Of a stretch of DNA of 64,000 nucleotides, positions 31,792 to 40,700 are shown in pieces (position 1 is the first letter of the stretch; each line of letters opens with the position of its first letter). The notes below the pieces were generated by a model. That model was not told the DNA's origin, did not search any database, and was given only the letters and a program-made list of their open reading frames with translations. The stretch spans positions 62,001 through 126,000 of the forward strand of contig JAPKZB010000088.1 of assembly GCA_026393985.1 (NCBI GenBank). The letters are read 5' to 3'. This DNA is from Acidobacteriota bacterium. Its GTDB lineage: Bacteria; Acidobacteriota; Terriglobia; Bryobacterales; Bryobacteraceae. The translations under genes were made by a program, and so were the position numbers.

Positions 31792-34037
31792 CGTTCCGGA
31801 CTCCTTCTCATCTGAAATGGTACGCTGTTGACCAGCGCGTTGACCAGCGCCGAGAACTGGTAGCTGCCCCGCGCCGTTTCCCGGCGGATCTGGCGAACGG
31901 CCGGCATGTCGTAGTGTTCAAGGCCCCGGCCCAGCGCATACGTTAATAGCTTCTCGGTCAAACAGTCGACAAATTCATCCTGCCGCTCGGAGAGAATCCG
32001 CTTCAGGTCGCCCGGTCCATTTAGCATCACCCCGCCCGGCAGCGCGCCGGAGGCGTCAATCGTCGCCCCGCCCTCTTCGGCGCGGAAACGGCCCGTGGCG
32101 TCGTAGTTTTCAAGCGCAAACCCCAGCGGATCCAGCCGGTCGTGACAGGACGCGCAAGCCGCCTTGGCCCGGTGCGCCTGCAGCGCGGCGCGCAAGTCCT
32201 TGGCCGAGCCGTTGGCGCTGTCGGCCAGGTCCGGAATGTCGGGCGGCGGCGGGGGCGGCGGCGCGCCCACGATGTTTTCAAGAATCCATTTGCCGCGCAG
32301 CACGGGCGAGGTGCGCGTCGGATAAGAAGTCACCGTCAGGATGCTGCCGTGCGAAAGCAACCCGCCCCGCTCAGGATTCGTCAGCGCAACCCGGCGGAAG
32401 TAGCTGCCCCGCACCCCCGGCACCCCGTAATGCCGCGCCAGGCGTTCGTTCAAAAACGTGTAGTCGGCGTTGAGGAAGTCGGTAACCCGGCGGTCCTCCC
32501 GGACAATGTAGCCAAAGAACAGCTCGGTCTCTTTCTGCAGCGCCGACCGCAGCGAATCGTCAAACTGCGGATACTTCTCCGGATCCGGGCGCCAGGAGGG
32601 GATGTTGCGCAGGTGTAGCCACTGGCCGGCGAAGTTGTCGACGAGCGCCTTGGCTTTGGGGTCGGCCAGCATACGCCGAACCTGCGCGGCCAGCACGGGC
32701 CGCAGCCGCTTCTGTTCAGCCAGCCGCAGCAACTCCTCATCGGGTAGCGAACTCCACAGGAAGAACGACAGCCGGGATGCCAGTTCGAGGTCACTTACCT
32801 TCGACACCGCCGCCGGCCCGTTGGCCTCCATCCGGAACAGGAAGTTGGGGGATACCAGAATGCCCCGCAGCGCCATTTCAAGGCCCGCGTCGAACGTCCC
32901 AGCCCCCGCGTAGAGCCGCTTGAGCGCCGCCAGATCGGCGTTGGTTACCGGGCGGCGGTAAGCCCGCCGGGCCAGGTCGGCCAGAATGCGGTCGGCGCAG
33001 GCTGCCGTCTTTTCGGCGCACAGCAGGATGCGCCGCCGGCTCGGGGTATCGCTCGCGCCTTTGGGTTGAAACGGACCGCCGATCAGAACATACTCAAGCT
33101 GCGTCAGCGACGGTGGCGGCCCACCGAAGCGGTTGCCCGCCGTGCCGGCGGTCGTCTCCGGCCGGGCCGATTCGGTGAGAAAAGCGGCCCCGATCTCGTG
33201 GAAGCCCGCCTTCAGGGTCAGGGGCACTTCGAAGTTGCGGCTGGCCTGCGACTCTTCGGCGTTGCTGTAGACGGTATCGATCAGCTTCCAGCGCGCGCCA
33301 TCCAACCGCACGTCGAGCTTGGCGGCGGGCAGCGTCGGGTCGGGATTGCCGCGGACGCGCACCGTCACCACGTAGTCGCCGTCGACGGGGAAATAATGGC
33401 GGATCGCCATCCCGCTCCGGACCGAGAGCGGCAGCGCCTCGCCCGAGTCCGAAGCCCCCGGCCGCGCAAAGGTGTACTTCTCCACCACCGGCGTCAGCTT
33501 CATCGTGCCGAGCGCCTGCCGCACGACGCGGCGGGCCGTGGCCATATACTTTTCCATCAGCAGCGGCGAGACGGTCAGCACCGAGCCGATGTTGTCAAAC
33601 CCGTAGCCGGAGTCGTCGGCCGGCAGGCTGGCGGCGTGGTCTAGGTCGAGGTCGAACAGGTCGCGCACCGCGCTCGTGTATTCGGCCCGGTTCAAGCGAT
33701 GTACGGTGGGGGTGCCGGGGTTGGGGAACCGGCGGATGTTCTCATCGAGGCGGGTTTCAAGCCAAGCCGCCAGCGCCGCATTGGCCGCCGGCTTCGGCCG
33801 CGGCAGACCCTTGGGCGGCATCTCGCCCGTCTTGAGCTTGCGCAGCACCTTTTCGAGCTTGCCGGCGTGGGACGCAAGGTCCGTTGTGCTCACCCCTTCG
33901 AGCGAAAAGCCCGCCGTCCGGCTCTGGTTGTTATGACAGCCCTGACAGTACTGCTGGAGCGCCGTTTGGACGGTGGCGGCATCCTGCGCCAGGACGGCGG
34001 AGGCGGCGAAAAGGAGCGAAGGAAAAAGACGCGGCAT
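31788..34037 (-). CDS. PSD1-type c-type cytochrome (749 aa), copy 3
   Basis: ATG 34037 was preferred to the adjacent GTG 34040. Signal peptide, then CQGCH haem motif, DUF1587 (RLNRAEYTSAVRDLFDLDLD), a beta-rich sugar-binding-like insert (VTVRVRGNPDPTLPAAKLDV), DUF1595 (DLARRAYRRPVTNADL), DUF1592 (FFLWSSLPDEELLRL), DUF1588 with poly-Pro and CASCH (about residue 630), and DUF1585 (LLTYALGRGLEHYD). Domain order and length match copy 1. It diverges from the ankyrin protein at 34093 with a 55-bp gap. Confidence 0.93.
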   Translation of the reverse strand: MPRLFPSLLFAASAVLAQDAATVQTALQQYCQGCHNNQSRTAGFSLEGVSTTDLASHAGKLEKVLRKLKTGEMPPKGLPRPKPAANAALAAWLETRLDENIRRFPNPGTPTVHRLNRAEYTSAVRDLFDLDLDHAASLPADDSGYGFDNIGSVLTVSPLLMEKYMATARRVVRQALGTMKLTPVVEKYTFARPGASDSGEALPLSVRSGMAIRHYFPVDGDYVVTVRVRGNPDPTLPAAKLDVRLDGARWKLIDTVYSNAEESQASRNFEVPLTLKAGFHEIGAAFLTESARPETTAGTAGNRFGGPPPSLTQLEYVLIGGPFQPKGASDTPSRRRILLCAEKTAACADRILADLARRAYRRPVTNADLAALKRLYAGAGTFDAGLEMALRGILVSPNFLFRMEANGPAAVSKVSDLELASRLSFFLWSSLPDEELLRLAEQKRLRPVLAAQVRRMLADPKAKALVDNFAGQWLHLRNIPSWRPDPEKYPQFDDSLRSALQKETELFFGYIVREDRRVTDFLNADYTFLNERLARHYGVPGVRGSYFRRVALTNPERGGLLSHGSILTVTSYPTRTSPVLRGKWILENIVGAPPPPPPPDIPDLADSANGSAKDLRAALQAHRAKAACASCHDRLDPLGFALENYDATGRFRAEEGGATIDASGALPGGVMLNGPGDLKRILSERQDEFVDCLTEKLLTYALGRGLEHYDMPAVRQIRRETARGSYQFSALVNALVNSVPFQMRRSPER

Positions 34038-34092
34038 CACTAATTCTGGGGCAGGACTTCCACCGATGTCACAGAAAGAATATCATTTCTTC

Positions 34093-35376
34093 ATGTTCCA
34101 GCCAACGCGGTTAAGCCTATTCCTCCTATTACCTTTCTGGATGTCAGGGGCGGAGGTTCGGCAGCCCGAAGGGCGTATGTTTGAAGCCGTGCAGAACGGT
34201 GACCAGCGCACCGTGCTGGCTCTGCTCAAAGCCGGCGTCACCGTCAACGCCGCCCGGCCCGACGGTTCGACGCCCCTCAGCTGGGCGGTCAGCCGCGATA
34301 ATGTCGAAATCACGACGGCGCTGCTGCAGGGCGGCGCCAACCCCAACGCGGCCGACGAGAACGGGGAAACCCCGCTGACGCTGGCCTGCGCGCAGGGCAA
34401 CCTGGCCATCGCCCGCCTGCTGCTCAACGCCAAGGCCAACAGCGCCGTAACCCGCTGGAGCGGCGAAACGCCGCTGCATGGCGCTGTCCACGCCGGCAAC
34501 CTGGAACTGGTGCGACTGCTGCTCGAGGGCGGCGCCGCGGCCAACCCGCGCGAAACCCGCATGGAGCAGACCCCGCTCATGTGGGCCGCCGCCGCTGGCC
34601 ACGCCGGCATCACGGAGCTGCTGCTTACAAAGGGCGCCGACCCCAACGCCAGGTCCAAGAGTGGCTTCACGCCGCTGCTGTTCGCCGCCCAAAAAGGCGA
34701 CCTCGCCACCGTCAAACTCCTGGTAGCCGCCAAGGCCGATCCGCTCATGAAATCAAAGGACGGCGCTGCCCCCTTCGCCCTCGCCCTGGCCCGCGGGCAC
34801 GAAGCCGCCGCCCGCTACCTGCTCGATTTCGGCGCCGAGGTCAACCTGCCCGACGCCTCTGGCAACACGCCGGTTCATACCGCCGTCCGGCTGGGCAAGC
34901 TCGACCTGGTCCGCGACCTCGTCGCTCGCGGCGCAGACCTCAAAGCGAAAACCACCCGTTCCGGCGCCCAGCGCGGCCCCTTCCGCAGCTTCGGCTTTAC
35001 TCCCTTCCTGATCGCCGCTGAAGCCGGCGACGTCGCCATGATGCGCGAACTCGTCAAGCTCGGCGCCGACCCGAAGGCCAAGAGCTCCGATGGCGCCGGC
35101 GGCGTCCTGCTGGCCGCCCAGAGCCGGAAACTGGACGCTGTGAAGCTGATGGTGGAGCTCGGCGGCGACGTCAACGAAGAGCGCCCCGGCGGCGGCACCG
35201 CCCTGCACATCGCCACTCGCTTTGGCGACAACGCCATGATTCAATACCTGGTCGACCACGGCGGCGACCTGAGCAAAAAAGACCGCTTCGGCCGCGACGT
35301 GCTCGGCGAGGCCGAGTTTGAAGCGCCCAAGCCCACCATCGAATTCGTCCGGAAACTGGTCCAGAACAAGCAGTGA
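34093..35376 (+). CDS. Secreted ankyrin-repeat protein (427 aa)
   Basis: ATG 34093 was chosen because it opens a signal peptide (MFQPTRLSLFLLLPFWMSGA); ATG 34066 would add nine polar residues. About eleven ankyrin units follow, e.g. NGETPLTLACAQGNLAIARL, SGETPLHGAVHAGNLELVRL and SGFTPLLFAAQKGDLATVKL. It is paralogous to the protein at 1541-2854 and again adjacent to a DUF1552/PSD1 pair, here divergent. A periplasmic or surface protein-binding role alongside that pair is inferred. Confidence 0.9.
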   Translation: MFQPTRLSLFLLLPFWMSGAEVRQPEGRMFEAVQNGDQRTVLALLKAGVTVNAARPDGSTPLSWAVSRDNVEITTALLQGGANPNAADENGETPLTLACAQGNLAIARLLLNAKANSAVTRWSGETPLHGAVHAGNLELVRLLLEGGAAANPRETRMEQTPLMWAAAAGHAGITELLLTKGADPNARSKSGFTPLLFAAQKGDLATVKLLVAAKADPLMKSKDGAAPFALALARGHEAAARYLLDFGAEVNLPDASGNTPVHTAVRLGKLDLVRDLVARGADLKAKTTRSGAQRGPFRSFGFTPFLIAAEAGDVAMMRELVKLGADPKAKSSDGAGGVLLAAQSRKLDAVKLMVELGGDVNEERPGGGTALHIATRFGDNAMIQYLVDHGGDLSKKDRFGRDVLGEAEFEAPKPTIEFVRKLVQNKQ

Positions 35377-35390
35377 TAAACTGCGGGCAT

Positions 35391-36557
35391 ATGCAAAGAA
35401 GGAAACTTTTGGGTTGCGCCCTCGGGCTTGGCGCAGTGGCTTTGGCCAAGAGCAAGCGCTTTACTCTGCCCGCTCCGAACCCCTCGAGTGCGGCCGCCAA
35501 CGGCGCGAAGGTGGTTCCGCCGCCTCCCGGCGCCAAACTCAATCTGCCGGCTGGTTTTGTGGCCGAAGAGTTTGCTGGTGGCTTTCAGAAGCCGCGCATC
35601 ATGGTGGAGCTGCCGGGTGGCACAGTGCTCGTGACCGAAAGCATTCTCAAAGGCAGCGTCGTCGCTCTCGGCCCCGGCCAGAGCAAAAAGACGTTGATTT
35701 CCGGGCTCGACCGCCCCTTCGGCATGGCCGTCTGGAAGGATTACCTTTACGTTGCCGAACCCGAGTCGGTAAAGCGCTATAAGCTTGACGCCAAGGCCGT
35801 CACTGTTGGCGCCGGCGAAGAGGTCGTCGCGCTGAAGGGCTACGGTAAAGGCCACTGGTCCCGCGGCATCGCCTTCGACCCCAAGGGTAGCAAGTTCTAT
35901 CTCTCGGTCGGTTCGAGCAGCAACATCGACGCCGGCGACCCGGCCGACCGCGCCGCCATCCACGTCTACAATCCCGACGGCTCCGGCAAGCAGATCTACG
36001 CCACCGGCTTGCGCAACGCGGTCAACATCCGCATCAACCCGCAAACCGGCAAGCCGTGGATCACCGTGCAGGAGCGCGACGGCCTCGGCGACGATCTCGT
36101 CCCCGACTTCTTTACCTCGGTCAAGAAGGGCGCCTTCTACGGCTGGCCCTACGCCTACATCGGCAGCAACGAGGAACCGCGGCACAAGGGCGCCAACCCG
36201 CAGGCGGTCAAGAGCGCCATCGAGCCCGATATGCTCCTCAACGCCCACGCTTCGGCGATGGACTTTGCCTTCTACACCGGCAAACAGTTCCCGGCCAAGT
36301 ACCAGAACGGGGCGTTTATCGCCTCCCGCGGCTCGTCCAACCGCGCCAAGCGGCTGGGCTACTCGGTCCTGTTTGTACCGTTCGCCAATGGCAAACCGAG
36401 CGGCCCGGCCGAAGATTTCCTGACCGGCTTCATGCTCGGTGAGGACAAAAAAGAGGTTTGGGGCCGTCCTGTCGGTCTGCTGCAACTGGCCGATGGCAGC
36501 CTGCTGCTGAGCGAGGACGGCAACAGCAAGATCTGGCGGATCTCCTACAAAGGGTAA
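35391..36557 (+). CDS. Exported PQQ-type sugar dehydrogenase-like beta-propeller protein (388 aa)
   Basis: ATG 35391 gives a twin-arginine-like leader (MQRRKLLGCALGLGAVALA). The body matches the sorbosone/glucose dehydrogenase beta-propeller: GFVAEEFAGGFQKPRIM, PFGMAVWKDYLYVAE, HWSRGIAFDPKGSKFYLSVG, ATGLRNAVNIRINPQTG, WITVQERDGLGDDLVPDFF, GAFYGWPYAYIG and LLQLADGSLLLSEDGN. Family members oxidise sugars or sugar alcohols with PQQ in the periplasm and pass electrons to cytochromes. It is 14 bp downstream of the ankyrin gene and near a c-type cytochrome gene. A strong terminator follows. Confidence 0.88.
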   Translation: MQRRKLLGCALGLGAVALAKSKRFTLPAPNPSSAAANGAKVVPPPPGAKLNLPAGFVAEEFAGGFQKPRIMVELPGGTVLVTESILKGSVVALGPGQSKKTLISGLDRPFGMAVWKDYLYVAEPESVKRYKLDAKAVTVGAGEEVVALKGYGKGHWSRGIAFDPKGSKFYLSVGSSSNIDAGDPADRAAIHVYNPDGSGKQIYATGLRNAVNIRINPQTGKPWITVQERDGLGDDLVPDFFTSVKKGAFYGWPYAYIGSNEEPRHKGANPQAVKSAIEPDMLLNAHASAMDFAFYTGKQFPAKYQNGAFIASRGSSNRAKRLGYSVLFVPFANGKPSGPAEDFLTGFMLGEDKKEVWGRPVGLLQLADGSLLLSEDGNSKIWRISYKG

Positions 36558-36589
36558 CGGTCACAGGCTGAAAGCTGGCCCCGAATAGC

Positions 36590-36620
36590 AAAAAGGCCCC
36601 CGGAAGCCGGGGGCCTTTTT
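36590..36620. terminator. Rho-independent terminator (bidirectional)
   Basis: A perfect 14-bp stem, AAAAAGGCCCCCGG (36590-36603) with CCGGGGGCCTTTTT (36607-36620), and a 3-nt loop. The T run on the plus strand serves the dehydrogenase gene ending at 36557. The A run gives a T run on the minus strand for the 63-aa gene ending at 36638. Confidence 0.93.
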
Positions 36621-36637
36621 GCATCTTCACGGGCTGG

Positions 36638-36829
36638 CTAAAAGGGACGCTCATCGGGAGGAAGCGTAAACGATTCAATCGGTTCCGTCTCGATCTCCGG
36701 GCCGGAGCCAGGAACCCGCCCGGACTCTTCACTCTTCTTTTGCAACCGCTTTGCCGCCTTTTCCTGCGACTTCTCCATCCGCGCGAACTCTTTCTGTCGT
36801 TTCTTGAATGTTGTGTGTGCTCTCGCCAT
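36638..36829 (-). CDS. Small basic hypothetical protein (63 aa)
   Basis: A good Shine-Dalgarno (GGAGG six nt before ATG 36829 on the coding strand) supports expression. The first half is strongly basic and helical (ARAHTTFKKRQKEFARMEKS, EKAAKRLQKKSEES) and could form a short coiled coil or bind nucleic acid. The tail is acidic and proline-containing (EIETEPIESFTLPPDERPF). Similar short 'MARAHTTFxKRQKE' proteins occur in acidobacteria from memory; function unknown. It ends just before the bidirectional terminator. Confidence 0.7.
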   Translation of the reverse strand: MARAHTTFKKRQKEFARMEKSQEKAAKRLQKKSEESGRVPGSGPEIETEPIESFTLPPDERPF

Positions 36830-36958
36830 GCAGCCTCCAGTTCGTACTGCGCCGGATGTTCCGTAGCCATGCTCTCCAGGTTCCGCCGGCGTGCAAGGAC
36901 CCCATTATTCGTTGGAAGGGGCCGATTCGACAGTCAAACCTGCCTCTATTGTAGCAGG

Positions 36959-38368
36959 TCAATCCTTTTCGAACTCGATTTTGGACTCGGCGCCAAACTT
37001 CCGGTAGTTCCGGAAGTTGATCTCGTTCCGGCTGCACTGGTTCGAACCGCGCTGGCACATCAGGTTCTCGCTGTGGACGGGCAGCAGATGCAGCTTCGTG
37101 TCGATTCGCACGAAATCGTACTCCAGCACCAACTCCACCTTGTCAAACGGGAAGTCGCCCGGAAAACTCAGGCTCTGCTGTTCGACTCGCATCACGCGGT
37201 TGGTCTCCTGGTCGATCCAGAGCGTCCCCTTGTATCCCGGACGATACATTTTACCTTCGTCACGAGCGTGGACCTGCCAGTGGGAGAGCGGTTGCTTGAC
37301 TGAAAAGTTGTAAACGAGCGCCGTTCGGCCGGAGATACGGTCCGTGCCCCGTTTGGTAAACGTGGCCCCGGACATCGGGGAGAGGATGTCGCGCTGCGTG
37401 GTGACGAACTCCCCGGTTGACCAGGCGCCGGACTTCTCGGCTGGGTCCTTCGACGGCCGGCCGTTGATCTTGATATTCCGGTAGTCTTCTTTGCCATCGA
37501 CGCAGACCACGTCCGCCGTTACATTGTCGACGGCGGTCCACTGCGGCGGATTGGTGCCGCTGACGTAGCGCAGGGTGTGCTGCTGCACCAGGAAATTGGG
37601 AAGAGTATCGGTGAAGTTCTCGGCTTCCTCGCGGGCGGCGGCGATCACCAGGTCCGGCGGAGGTGGTGGCCGCAGTAGGGAGTCGGCGGCCACCGCTGGG
37701 GCGGCGGCGTCGGCGTCCGAGGCCGGTTCGCCCGGCGCTGGGGTCTCCGGCCGGGGAGGGGCGTTTTTGATCCGATCCGGTACGCCGCGGCGCAGGCGGG
37801 GACGATCTTCCAGCGGTTCGCCTCCGATCTTTGGTGTTGCTGCAGACGCGGGTGTTGCTGCAGACGCGGGAGTTGCTGCTGATGCGCTGGTCGACGCCGC
37901 CGGGTCGTCCGCCGCCGCCGCGGCCGACGCCCGCTCTTCGGCAGTCCCGGCCCGCACCAGGCTAACGCGGACGGCCGTCTCCTCATCGTCCAGGCTCACC
38001 TCCACCTTCAACACATCACCCGGCTTCAGCAGCGAATCCCGCATCGGCGCGCCAGCCGCATCTCGAAACTGCGTCTTGGCAATCAGGCGATAGGTGACCA
38101 CGCCTTTGCCCACCGTCTCCAACAGGAGCTCTTTTTCCCCCAGCCGCCGCAGCGTTCCTTCGGTCGCCGTCAGCTTCGGTCCCCGCTTGGGCAGTTTGAT
38201 CTGCGGAATCGGCAGACCGCTTCCTCCGGCTCCCGGCGGGTACTGGCCCCGCGGGTATTGCCCCGGCGGGTACTGCCCCGGCGGATACTGTCCGGGCGGA
38301 TACTGCCCGGGCAGTTGTGCCCACAGTACCGTCGAAGCCCAAAAAGCTACCACCCATCGAGACCACAT
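36959..38368 (-). CDS. Secreted protein with GQYPP repeats and low-complexity linker (469 aa)
   Basis: A signal peptide (MWSRWVVAFWASTVLWAQL) is followed by five GQYPP/R units (residues 21-45), a beta-rich domain (LRRLGEKELLLETVGKG, PGDVLKVEVSLDDEETAV), and an Ala/Pro/Ser linker with repeats of AATPAS. The globular C-terminal half (about 250-469) includes TDTLPNFLVQQHTLRYVSG, SGRTALVYNFSVKQ and GTLWIDQETNRVMRVEQ, and has four Cys near the end. The C-terminal half resembles acidobacterial outer-membrane lipoprotein-sorting-like folds, but I cannot name a family. It follows the actin-like gene by 24 bp and probably belongs to that operon. Confidence 0.85.
   Translation of the reverse strand: MWSRWVVAFWASTVLWAQLPGQYPPGQYPPGQYPPGQYPRGQYPPGAGGSGLPIPQIKLPKRGPKLTATEGTLRRLGEKELLLETVGKGVVTYRLIAKTQFRDAAGAPMRDSLLKPGDVLKVEVSLDDEETAVRVSLVRAGTAEERASAAAAADDPAASTSASAATPASAATPASAATPKIGGEPLEDRPRLRRGVPDRIKNAPPRPETPAPGEPASDADAAAPAVAADSLLRPPPPPDLVIAAAREEAENFTDTLPNFLVQQHTLRYVSGTNPPQWTAVDNVTADVVCVDGKEDYRNIKINGRPSKDPAEKSGAWSTGEFVTTQRDILSPMSGATFTKRGTDRISGRTALVYNFSVKQPLSHWQVHARDEGKMYRPGYKGTLWIDQETNRVMRVEQQSLSFPGDFPFDKVELVLEYDFVRIDTKLHLLPVHSENLMCQRGSNQCSRNEINFRNYRKFGAESKIEFEKD
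38234..38308. repeat. Five tandem 15-bp units encoding GQYPP
   Basis: The five units encode residues 21-45 of the secreted protein (minus strand), with small third-base differences and one Pro-to-Arg change in the fourth unit. Tyr/Pro/Gly repeats like this are flexible and adhesive; unit number could vary by slippage. Confidence 0.85.
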
Positions 38369-38392
38369 AAAAAGAACCTCAATTCCAAGGAA

Positions 38393-39400
38393 CTACATTT
38401 CGCTTAACGCCGCAATCACCGCCCCGCGGGCCGTCGAATGCAGAGGCTCCGCCGCCAGACGAATCTCGCTGATCGGGACCGGAAAATCATTCTGACGCAG
38501 CGCCTGCTCAAACCGTTCCCGGAATCCCCCGGCCAACACCCCGCCGCCGCTCAGCACGAGCGGCACGGGCCGGCCCAGCCGCGGCAGGCTCTTGGCCTGC
38601 TGAAAGACCTCTCGCATCGCCTGCACCAGACTCTGAATCACGTCGTCGTAGTAAACGCTCAAAACCTGATGGGCCTTGTCGGGGCTGATGGTATTGAACA
38701 AGAAGCCGTCTTCTTTGATCATGCGGATGCGATTCACCATCTCGCCGGTCACGGCCGCCGCGTTCGTATCGATGAAGTCGCCGCCCTTGGGCAGGCTGAA
38801 TTGAATCACCGGAACCGCCAGATACGACATGCAGACGTTGCACAGGCCGCCGCCGAAGCTGATGCCGATGCCCGTGTAATTGGACGATTCCAATTCGCTA
38901 TAGATAACCGCCAGCCCTTCGTTGAGCGGCTTGGCCTCGTAGCCCAACTCACCGAGGATCTGCCGCAGCGTCGCCTCATGATACGTCAGGCTATCGTGCG
39001 CCCCGATGGGCGGTGCCGGCACGCTGAAAAACAGCTTCTGCCGCGCGTGGGCCGCTGGCCCGAGCAGCAGCAGCAGCAAATTTTGCATAATCGGCATGCT
39101 CTCTGCCTCGGTCGGGTTGAGAAAGCCTTTGGTCATCGGGCGGCGCAGCTCGGCGCCGAGCAGGTCGGCAAAGCGCTCACTCTCGTTGCCGTGCACGATG
39201 ATCTCGTTGCCGCGCACGGTATGCGGCACTTGCTCCTTGCGCAGCACCCCTTCCGTCATCCGGGAGTTAGGCAGCGCGACAAAGGAGTTCAACTGGCTGC
39301 TGAATCGATAGCCGCGTTCGTCCGGCCATGCCGCCACAATCCGGCTGGTGCCGACGTCCAGGCCCACGGGCGTCGAACCATCGGAGTAGGTGTAACTCAT
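38393..39400 (-). CDS. Actin/MreB-superfamily ATPase (335 aa)
   Basis: ATG 39400 overlaps the amidase stop (TGATG). Actin-fold nucleotide motifs are in order: phosphate-1 GLDVGTSRIVAAW (about 13-25), phosphate-2 GIGISFGGGLCNVCMS (about 175-190), connect-2-like NAAAVTGEMVNRIRMIKE, and adenosine motif LVLSGGGVLAGGFRERF (about 292-308). No membrane anchor or SHS2 domain is obvious, so it is neither PilM nor FtsA by simple inspection; it is close in size to MreB and to plasmid actins. Together with the coupled amidase it suggests a filament or switch ATPase working on cell-wall remodelling. This role is an inference. Confidence 0.87.
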   Translation of the reverse strand: MSYTYSDGSTPVGLDVGTSRIVAAWPDERGYRFSSQLNSFVALPNSRMTEGVLRKEQVPHTVRGNEIIVHGNESERFADLLGAELRRPMTKGFLNPTEAESMPIMQNLLLLLLGPAAHARQKLFFSVPAPPIGAHDSLTYHEATLRQILGELGYEAKPLNEGLAVIYSELESSNYTGIGISFGGGLCNVCMSYLAVPVIQFSLPKGGDFIDTNAAAVTGEMVNRIRMIKEDGFLFNTISPDKAHQVLSVYYDDVIQSLVQAMREVFQQAKSLPRLGRPVPLVLSGGGVLAGGFRERFEQALRQNDFPVPISEIRLAAEPLHSTARGAVIAALSEM

Positions 39401-40563
39401 CAGTTTCCCTCCACGGAAAAATCGGGTTGCCGGGCTATGCTGTATAGACGGCGATATCGTCCGGTCAGCTCCCGGCGCCATACCGGCAAACTGACCTTCC
39501 GGGCAAAGGCCCCCTTCTGCAGTTCCAGGTCCGCCTTGTCCAGACCGCGCCAGAGGCGCTCTCCGGTTGCGTTGCGGAAGGAGGCATCATACTGAAAGCC
39601 GAACAGAGTAATGGCCGGCGGTGGCAGCAGGTAGTTATCCGGCAGACCGATCTGTTCAAACGGAAAGTTGGCGGCCCAATCGGTGTGGTAGCCAATACCC
39701 ATGTTCTCTGGGTTGACCGAAACCTGTGCGTGCGTCACACAGTTCCGGGCGCTGATCCGGTAACGCGTTCGGAGCAGGTCCGTCAAAAGCCGCCCGGAGT
39801 GGATCTGCGGCGCCGTCACCGGGGTCTGTCCGGATTCGTCCCGCGACGGACCCTCAAACGAGACGCCCAGAAAACTCGCGTTGAGGTTCAAATAAAAGTG
39901 CTGCTCCTCGGCCCATACCGAGTTGCCGGCGTGATGCGCCGGTTCGCTCTCCGGGACGATGCGCCAGACGCGGCCGAAACGGTCGATGACGTAGTGATAG
40001 GCGCGAATCTGCCGCACATACTGCAGCACCCCCGCCCCAATCCGCCGCAGGTTGCGGTTCTGCCCCTCCTCAAACGGCAGGGCGTGGCTTTCGGTCGTGT
40101 GAAACACTATGCCATAGGGCGTAGAACGCTGCTCCATCTGTTCGGTCGCCGTGCGGAAACGCACGAACGCAACCGGTTGCTGACGCAGCAGCTGATAGCG
40201 CTTTTCAATCCGCAAACCATTGCTGTAAAGCTCGTGTGTGTCGGTCGACTCCACCTGCCACACGGTGGCCGCCTCGTAGCCGGGGCCAATCGCCTCCCGC
40301 GCTACCGCCCGGTGCTGCCGGCCCGCCCCGTCGGAAACCGTTGGCACCGGCAGCAGCCCCAAGGCGAGAACAAAAGCGGACAAATGGCGCAGTCGGGCGC
40401 TGCGCAGCGCCCTGTGTACCGGACGGCTCGACAGAAACGCCGCGCTCTGGCGGAGGAACTGCAGCCGGGCAACCGGTTCAGCGATCCGATCCGCCCTCCA
40501 ACTGATGACCGCCGCGGAAAGACGCCGCGGAGGCTGCCAACGGGATTCGTCGAGTTTTGTCAT
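39400..40563 (-). CDS. N-acetylmuramoyl-L-alanine amidase, Amidase_2/PGRP type (387 aa)
   Basis: Start at ATG 40563; a longer frame to 40635 lacks support. A hydrophobic segment around residues 60-75 (LSAFVLALGLLPVPTVSDG) acts as a signal or anchor. The amidase domain (about 155-330) shows GIVFHTTESHALPF (first Zn His), YHYVIDRFGRVWRIVPESEP, HHAGNSVWAEEQHFYLN, SVSFEG-type strand LGVSFEGPSRDES, and NCVTHAQVSVNPENMGIGYH (second Zn His). It cleaves the lactyl-amide bond between MurNAc and the stem peptide in the periplasm. The stop overlaps the start of the actin-like gene. Confidence 0.88.
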   Translation of the reverse strand: MTKLDESRWQPPRRLSAAVISWRADRIAEPVARLQFLRQSAAFLSSRPVHRALRSARLRHLSAFVLALGLLPVPTVSDGAGRQHRAVAREAIGPGYEAATVWQVESTDTHELYSNGLRIEKRYQLLRQQPVAFVRFRTATEQMEQRSTPYGIVFHTTESHALPFEEGQNRNLRRIGAGVLQYVRQIRAYHYVIDRFGRVWRIVPESEPAHHAGNSVWAEEQHFYLNLNASFLGVSFEGPSRDESGQTPVTAPQIHSGRLLTDLLRTRYRISARNCVTHAQVSVNPENMGIGYHTDWAANFPFEQIGLPDNYLLPPPAITLFGFQYDASFRNATGERLWRGLDKADLELQKGAFARKVSLPVWRRELTGRYRRLYSIARQPDFSVEGN

Positions 40564-40700
40564 CGGCGCCGCACTACACGCACGCTTGTCGTTTACATCC
40601 GAATTTTGCCAACGAATTCTAATGGTAAGCAACACAAATCAGGCTGACAACCCTAGTCAACTAATTGCTCGACCGAACCGCGCCCGGCGATCGCCGCAGA

